A stretch of 64,000 bases of DNA from Symbiodinium natans (lineage: Eukaryota > Sar > Dinophyceae > Suessiales > Symbiodiniaceae), in assembly GCA_905221605.1 (NCBI GenBank), contig CAJNDS010002094.1, positions 310,001-374,000 on the forward strand, written 5' to 3'. Below the pieces are notes generated by a model. The model did not search any database and was not told where the DNA came from. It was given only the letters and a program-made list of their open reading frames with translations. A program made the position numbers and the translations under genes. Of the stretch, positions 59,586 to 64,000 are shown in pieces. Position 1 is the first letter of the stretch. Each line of letters starts with the position of its first letter.

Positions 59586-59892
59586 CAGTCACAGTCACAG
59601 CCACAGTCACGGCAGTCAGGTGAGTCATTGCCCGGCCGCCGCAACCCATCGGCCACAAACACGGGTCATGAACAATGAAAAACTGCCTTGGTTTCCTTTC
59701 AGCTTTGTTCGCGTCGAATCCAGCCAAAGACTTCAAACTCAGCCCATCTTTTCTTTTCTGCTGTTTGGCTTGACGTGCATTTTTTCCTGTTTGCAGAAAA
59801 GGCTGAAACAAAACCACCAGCAATGAAACAGGACTTCAAAGAACTTGGTCTGTGTTTTTCAGCTGTCCTGGCTTGACACATGCAGGCCACAC

Positions 59893-60140
59893 CATACCCT
59901 CGAATCTTGTTATGTTTTTTGTGTTTTTTTGGGATTTCATTGTTCGAAACCAGAGAAGTGTGATCAAAAAGAAAGAAGGGAATGTATTCTAAATTCCACC
60001 CTCCTCGAATCTTGTTTTGTTTTTTGGGTTTCATTCTTCGAAACCAGAGAAGTGAGACTCTTTTTAAAGGGGAGTTCAAGGGCAATTCCACCCCGCTCGC
60101 TTCTTCTTTTTTTTTTGTGTTCATTACTCGGTTTCAAGAA
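59893..60140 (+). repeat. Short dispersed element, small tandem set
   Basis: Three copies of CTCGAATCTTGTTTTG, a T/G-rich run, TTTCATT and TTCGAAACCAGAGAAG, each after AATTCCACCC. Related to 21290-21480. Confidence 0.65.
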
Positions 60141-60387
60141 GCAGAAAGTTCATAGCAGTGACGTAGCGCGGGGCTAGCCGAGAACCCCATGTTTTGTTTC
60201 AGAGATGATTCATATGCTTCCACGCGAGCTTGCCCGGCAGAAAAAAGCGGGGGGGTTGGGGGGAGGCGCAGTCCCCCCCATTTGCATAGCAGTGACGTGG
60301 CGCGGGGCCAAGCCGAGAACCCCATGGTTTGTTTTGTTTTGTTTTGGACATGATTCATATGCTTTCACGCGAGCATTCTTAGACGTT

Positions 60388-60760
60388 TTAAACTGCTGCC
60401 CGCACCCTCCACAAAAGGCCCAGCGAGTATACGGCCTCTTAAACTGCCGCCTAAATCCTCTACAGAAGGCCCAGCAAGTATTCGCCTTTTAAACTGCTGC
60501 CCACACCCTCCACAAAAGGCTCAGCAAGTGTCAGGCCTCTTAAACTGCTGCCTAACCCTCCGCAGAAGGCCCAGCAAGTTTTGCGCCTTTTAACTGCTGC
60601 CCAAACCCTCCAAAAAAGGCCCCAGCAAGCATTAGGCCTCTTAAACTGCTGCCTAAACCCTCCGCAGAAGGCCCAGCAAGTATTACGCCTCTTAAATTGC
60701 TGCCCAAAGGCACAGCAAGTATTAGGCCTCTTAAACTGCTGCCGAAACCCTCCACAGAGG
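60388..60760 (+). repeat. 51-bp tandem repeat
   Basis: Eight units beginning AACTGCTGCC at 60391, 60442, 60492, 60543, 60592, 60643, 60694 and 60733. Most are 51 bp, so a 17-residue peptide period (LLNCCLNPPQKAQQVLG) appears, but units of 50, 49 and 39 bp break the frame or shorten it. I treat it as a minisatellite. Confidence 0.93.
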
Positions 60761-60774
60761 GGGGGGCTTGGTTG

Positions 60775-61235
60775 GGGGAGCTTTAGGGGGGGCTTGAAGG
60801 GGGCTTAAAAAGAGGGGCTGGCAGGAGGGCTTAAAGGGGGGCTTAAAGGGGGGCTTAAAGGGGGGCTTAAAGGGGGGCTTAAAGGGGGCTTAAAGGGGGG
60901 CTTAAAGGGGGGCTTAAAGGGGGGCTTAAAGGGGGGCTTAAAGGGGGGCTTAAAGGGGAGCTTAAAGGGGGGGTTGAAGGGGGCTTTAAGGGGGGGCTTA
61001 AGGGGGGGGCTTAAGGGGGGGGCTTAAAGGGGGGGCTTAAGGGGGGGCTTAAGGGGGGGCTTAAGGGGGGGCTTAAGGGGGGGCTTAAGGGGGGCTTAAG
61101 GGGGGGCTTAAGGGCTTTCACCCTTTCCCCCCCCCCCCCGAAGGGACCCCCTTTGCAGGGACCCCTTTGAAGGGGGGCTTAAGGGGGGCTTAAAGGGGGG
61201 CTTAAAGGGGGGCTTAAGCCCCCCTTTGCCCAAAG
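60775..61235 (+). repeat. GGGGGGCTTAAA 11/12-mer array
   Basis: About 30 direct copies of AAAGGGGGGCTT, changing near 60975 to the shorter GGGGGGGCTTAA. It ends in an inverted segment where CCCCCCC and GGGGGGG runs face each other (61130-61235). Each unit contains a G6-7 run, so G-quadruplexes are likely. Confidence 0.95.
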
Positions 61236-62047
61236 GGGGGGGGGCCCATTCTCCTTTGTATCGACATCCACGACTTCAGTCGCGGGTGATCTTACTACTT
61301 CCAGATTATTTCTTGGTTGACATTTTGGATGCGTGGCCACATTCGAAGTATCATTCAACAGGCTGTAACTTTTTGTTGGCAAGAAGAGGAGAAATGTTGA
61401 ATACACTTCCAGAGGACAGTTTGGTTCACACTTGCAGTCCGTTTGCCATTTAATCCAAAAAACAAGATTAAAAAAGAAGGAAAAGCACAAGAAGAAATGG
61501 AAATAGACAATGAAAGACAAAGAACTTCTTTAATGTTGGATTGTGAATATAATGTCTTCCACAAAGCCATTCTGTCAAAGTTTTTTTTGAAGCGGACGCC
61601 CCTTTACCACATCAGCAGCACAGTGGGCCAGGTGCGACAGAGGCAACTACTTTGAGACGCTTGGACTCCCCGAAACCCGGCAGCACATCGCATGTCCAGT
61701 AACGACGCATCAGCATCTTGACTTGAAAGGTTACGAGGCCAACCGTAAAAGCAAGCAACCATGACCAGCCGCAACCCTTTTTCAAGGCAACGCGAAGTGT
61801 TTGCAATGTTTTGCATCGAACAGCCAGAGCTTCGCAAAACCCTGACTTCTCGGTTCCTCTCAGAACGAGCGAGAACGCAGAAGGTGTGAACCTTCGAAGC
61901 ATCCAGTTCGCACGCGGGGCCGTGGTGCTGTGTGGCTGCTCACTGTGTGGCTCAACCAGCTCTCACTTGTTGATGCAAGTGACCGCGCCCTCCACCCAGC
62001 ACCTGCCTCCTCCGTCCCTGCAGCATGTCAACAGCTCTGCAACAAGC
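61236..62047. other. No supported gene
   Basis: Minus-strand frames 61612-61902 and 61604-61837 and the plus-strand frame 61811-62386 overlap each other; none has a family signature. Confidence 0.35.
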
Positions 62048-62147
62048 CACAGGTCCTCAGGTCCCTGTTGCAGCGCAACCCGCCGTGGGTCTTTGCCACA
62101 GGTCCTGAGGTTCTTTGCAGCACAGACCACCGTGGGTCTTTGCCAGG
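62048..62147 (+). repeat. 50-bp direct duplication
   Basis: CCACAGGTCCTnAGG followed by a GCAGC segment and CCGTGGGTCTTTGCC occurs twice, at 62048-62098 and 62097-62147, with about ten differences. Confidence 0.8.
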
Positions 62148-62559
62148 TGTGCCAGGTTCAGCAGATGCTCGTTCCTGCAGTTTTCCGCAAGTTGCACATG
62201 CCCGAACGTCGATTGAACATGGAGGCATCCCGTGATGCTCCGAGAGAGAAACCAATCGATGCGCTGATCGGCAAGTTTGCGGGCCTGGTGCACCGCGTGA
62301 GATCTATCTGTGCAGAAGTCGCAGAACTGCTTGGGTGGTACAGGCACTCCCCCGCATTTCTCATCATCAAGTTTCTTTTTCGCTAGGCATGCTTTTGGTT
62401 GTCTTGCAATTTGGGGTTCGTGCTTTGGTTTTCCGATCAAATCTCCAGCTGGGTAGTCTGCTTTGAACTTTTCGGCGTGAAGATTTCTTTTCATTCTTCT
62501 TGACACCATCTTACTTGGTTTACCATCTTGCTTGGTTGGCTTCAACCATAAACCTCAAA

Positions 62560-63400
62560 GGGTTCTCGCTCAAGAGGTCACGGCTTTGGAAACAAACCTG
62601 GGGGTCGAGAAAAGCATTTTATGCTTTCAACCACAGTTCGGAGCCAAGAGAAAACCTGGCTTCTTCTGGATTTCTACTTTTCTTCAGAATGTCTTTCTTT
62701 ACTTCCATCAATTTTTCTCCATTTATGAAACATGTCATCTGGCCTCGATCATCGGAACAAACATCTTGTTTTTCTTCAACCCCCGTTTTGCTCCTCGAAC
62801 ATGTTTTTCCAAAACCCAGAAATGCTTTTGTTTCCGGAGCGCAAATGGGGCGAACAAACAGCAAAATGTTGGAACTCAGTTACGGGGTTTGAACCCAGAA
62901 AAAAGCAAGCAAAGACATGCTGCGGCCGAGAGAAAAGAAGACTGTTATCATGGAGAGCGACATCGACAATCTGGCAGACACATCGTCGCCAGAACGGCAG
63001 AGCTTGGTAGGTGATCCTATCAATATTGCAGCAAAAAGCCTTTTTCCGACCACTGTCGGCCGTGCCGGATGTTTTTCTGGTCCGCTGAAACAAGATTTGG
63101 AGTAGGAAAAAGACACTGCGGAGGTTTGAAAAAGATTACGAGGCGCCAAATTGGGCTTGAAGAAAAACAAAATTGTTTGAAGCACCAGTTCCGAGGCTTG
63201 AAAAAATCACGAAAAACAGAGATGATCAAGGATGGAAAAGTTGGTGGAGGTCAAATCAAAAACATCTTGAAGGTGATCTAAGATCTTGTCTTTTCCCTGA
63301 ACTGTGGTTGAAAAAGGATTCATGTTTTTGTGACCCTGAGATTTGTTTCCAAAACCAAACAGGATGTCAAGAAAAAGACATTTCGGGGCCAAGAAAATGA
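62560..63400. repeat. Diverged short repeats in both orientations
   Basis: T-rich modules like TTTTTCTTCAACCCCCGTTTTGC and its complement (GGCTTGAAGAAAAAC) recur on both strands. CTTTCAACCACAGTTC at 62625 is the complement of GAACTGTGGTTGAAAAAG at 63298. Frames here read as periodic F/K-rich peptides and are not called as genes. Confidence 0.4.
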
Positions 63401-64000
63401 CCAGCTCGTTTTGGTAGTTTTGGCAATTTTGTACTTGCTGTAGTTTTTGTAGCTTTTGGAGCTTTCGTAATTTTGTGTAGTATGTTGTTTAGTTTAATTT
63501 ATTTCTAAGTTTTGTATCTTCTGAAGCAGGTTTCAAATTTTGTCGGTTGATATTTCGGCACACAAGTCTGGAAGTGCAAACTGACGGACCGCCTGTTTGC
63601 ACGAGTTCTCACAAAGCTGGGGCACGAGTTTGTAGTGCACCACGATTCATTTGCTTCCTGGTTCATCTTGATTCAGAGTCGGCCGAAAGTCAGTCATTCT
63701 TCGGACGCGGATGATGCTCCCAGCTTTGCCACTTACGTAGTATTGGAGAGAAGATAAGATTGTGGTGGTGGTGGTGGCGACACATTGAGAGTTTTGTCGG
63801 CACCCCGCATGGTGCCAAACAAAGCTTGAGTTGCAAGATTCAACCTTCAGACTTGTTGCTCATCAGTGGAAGTCACAGATCCGTTCCGAATTGTTCAAGG
63901 TTCTGCGTGTATGTGCAAATGGCTTTCTCAGTCTCAGAATTCAAGCACCCAAAGCTCCACCATGTTCCGCATGCATGTAGAATGTCGCGTGGGCCACACA
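63401..64000. other. No supported feature
   Basis: T-rich segment with a TTTTGGTAGTTTTGGCAATTT-type mini-repeat at 63410-63480 and a short (GGT)n run at 63761-63777. Nothing else seen. Confidence 0.4.

Noticed and set aside
60205-60808. 17-residue repeat protein (LLNCCLNPPQKAQQVLG)
   Set aside because: The 51-bp unit keeps the frame only in part; units of 50, 49 and 39 bp break or shorten it, and there is no flanking coding sequence.
1-64000. Dinoflagellate spliced-leader sequence or 5S/SL cluster
   Set aside because: I looked for the conserved spliced-leader end (TTTTGGCTCAAG) on both strands and saw no clear copy.

Overview
This is eukaryotic nuclear DNA of about 50% GC, most likely from a dinoflagellate (a relative of Symbiodiniaceae or similar). 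The reasons are: genes broken into short exons; introns that start with GC or GA as well as GT, a known dinoflagellate trait; a six-transmembrane EF-hand cation channel and an algal-type FkbM methyltransferase; decayed TTTAGGG/CCCTAAA telomere-like blocks scattered throughout; and very high satellite and microsatellite content. No bacterial operon, CRISPR, rRNA or convincing tRNA is visible.

Layout. 1-15.6 kb is a satellite domain. It holds three complete ~3.34 kb higher-order units and a fourth that lost ~1.33 kb by recombination between internal copies, followed by diverged monomers and a 1,480-bp direct duplication. The long open frames here are open on both strands and are not conserved between copies, so I do not call them genes. 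15.6-24 kb is mostly unrecognised decayed sequence with simple repeats, including a large TAG/CTA inverted repeat at 22.0-22.25 kb. 24.0-28.2 kb holds exon-like segments on the minus strand; four of them join in phase (unknown protein). 31.8-34.06 kb carries a three-exon FkbM-like methyltransferase on the minus strand, whose exons join in frame to 627 residues.

36.58-46.09 kb carries a split voltage-gated cation channel gene on the minus strand. S2, S3, S4, S5, pore, S6, two EF-hand-like loops and the cytosolic tail can each be read from separate exons; S1 and the S4-S5 linker were not found. Its large intron between S4 and S5 holds two opposed arrays of short interspersed repeats (41.28-42.40 kb), the most unusual structure in the window. 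46.9-50.2 kb is repeats ending in a CG-rich alternating tract and a ~650-bp pyrimidine-only stretch. 53-56.5 kb has a few weak minus-strand exon candidates. 56.8-61.2 kb is tandem repeats of several kinds (345-bp, ATC, 51-bp, and a G-rich 12-mer). 61.2-64 kb is unassigned.

Only the methyltransferase and the channel are identified with good confidence. They lie head-to-tail on the minus strand and nothing shows that they work together: the methyltransferase probably modifies a glycan or secreted product, and the channel would couple membrane voltage and Ca2+.
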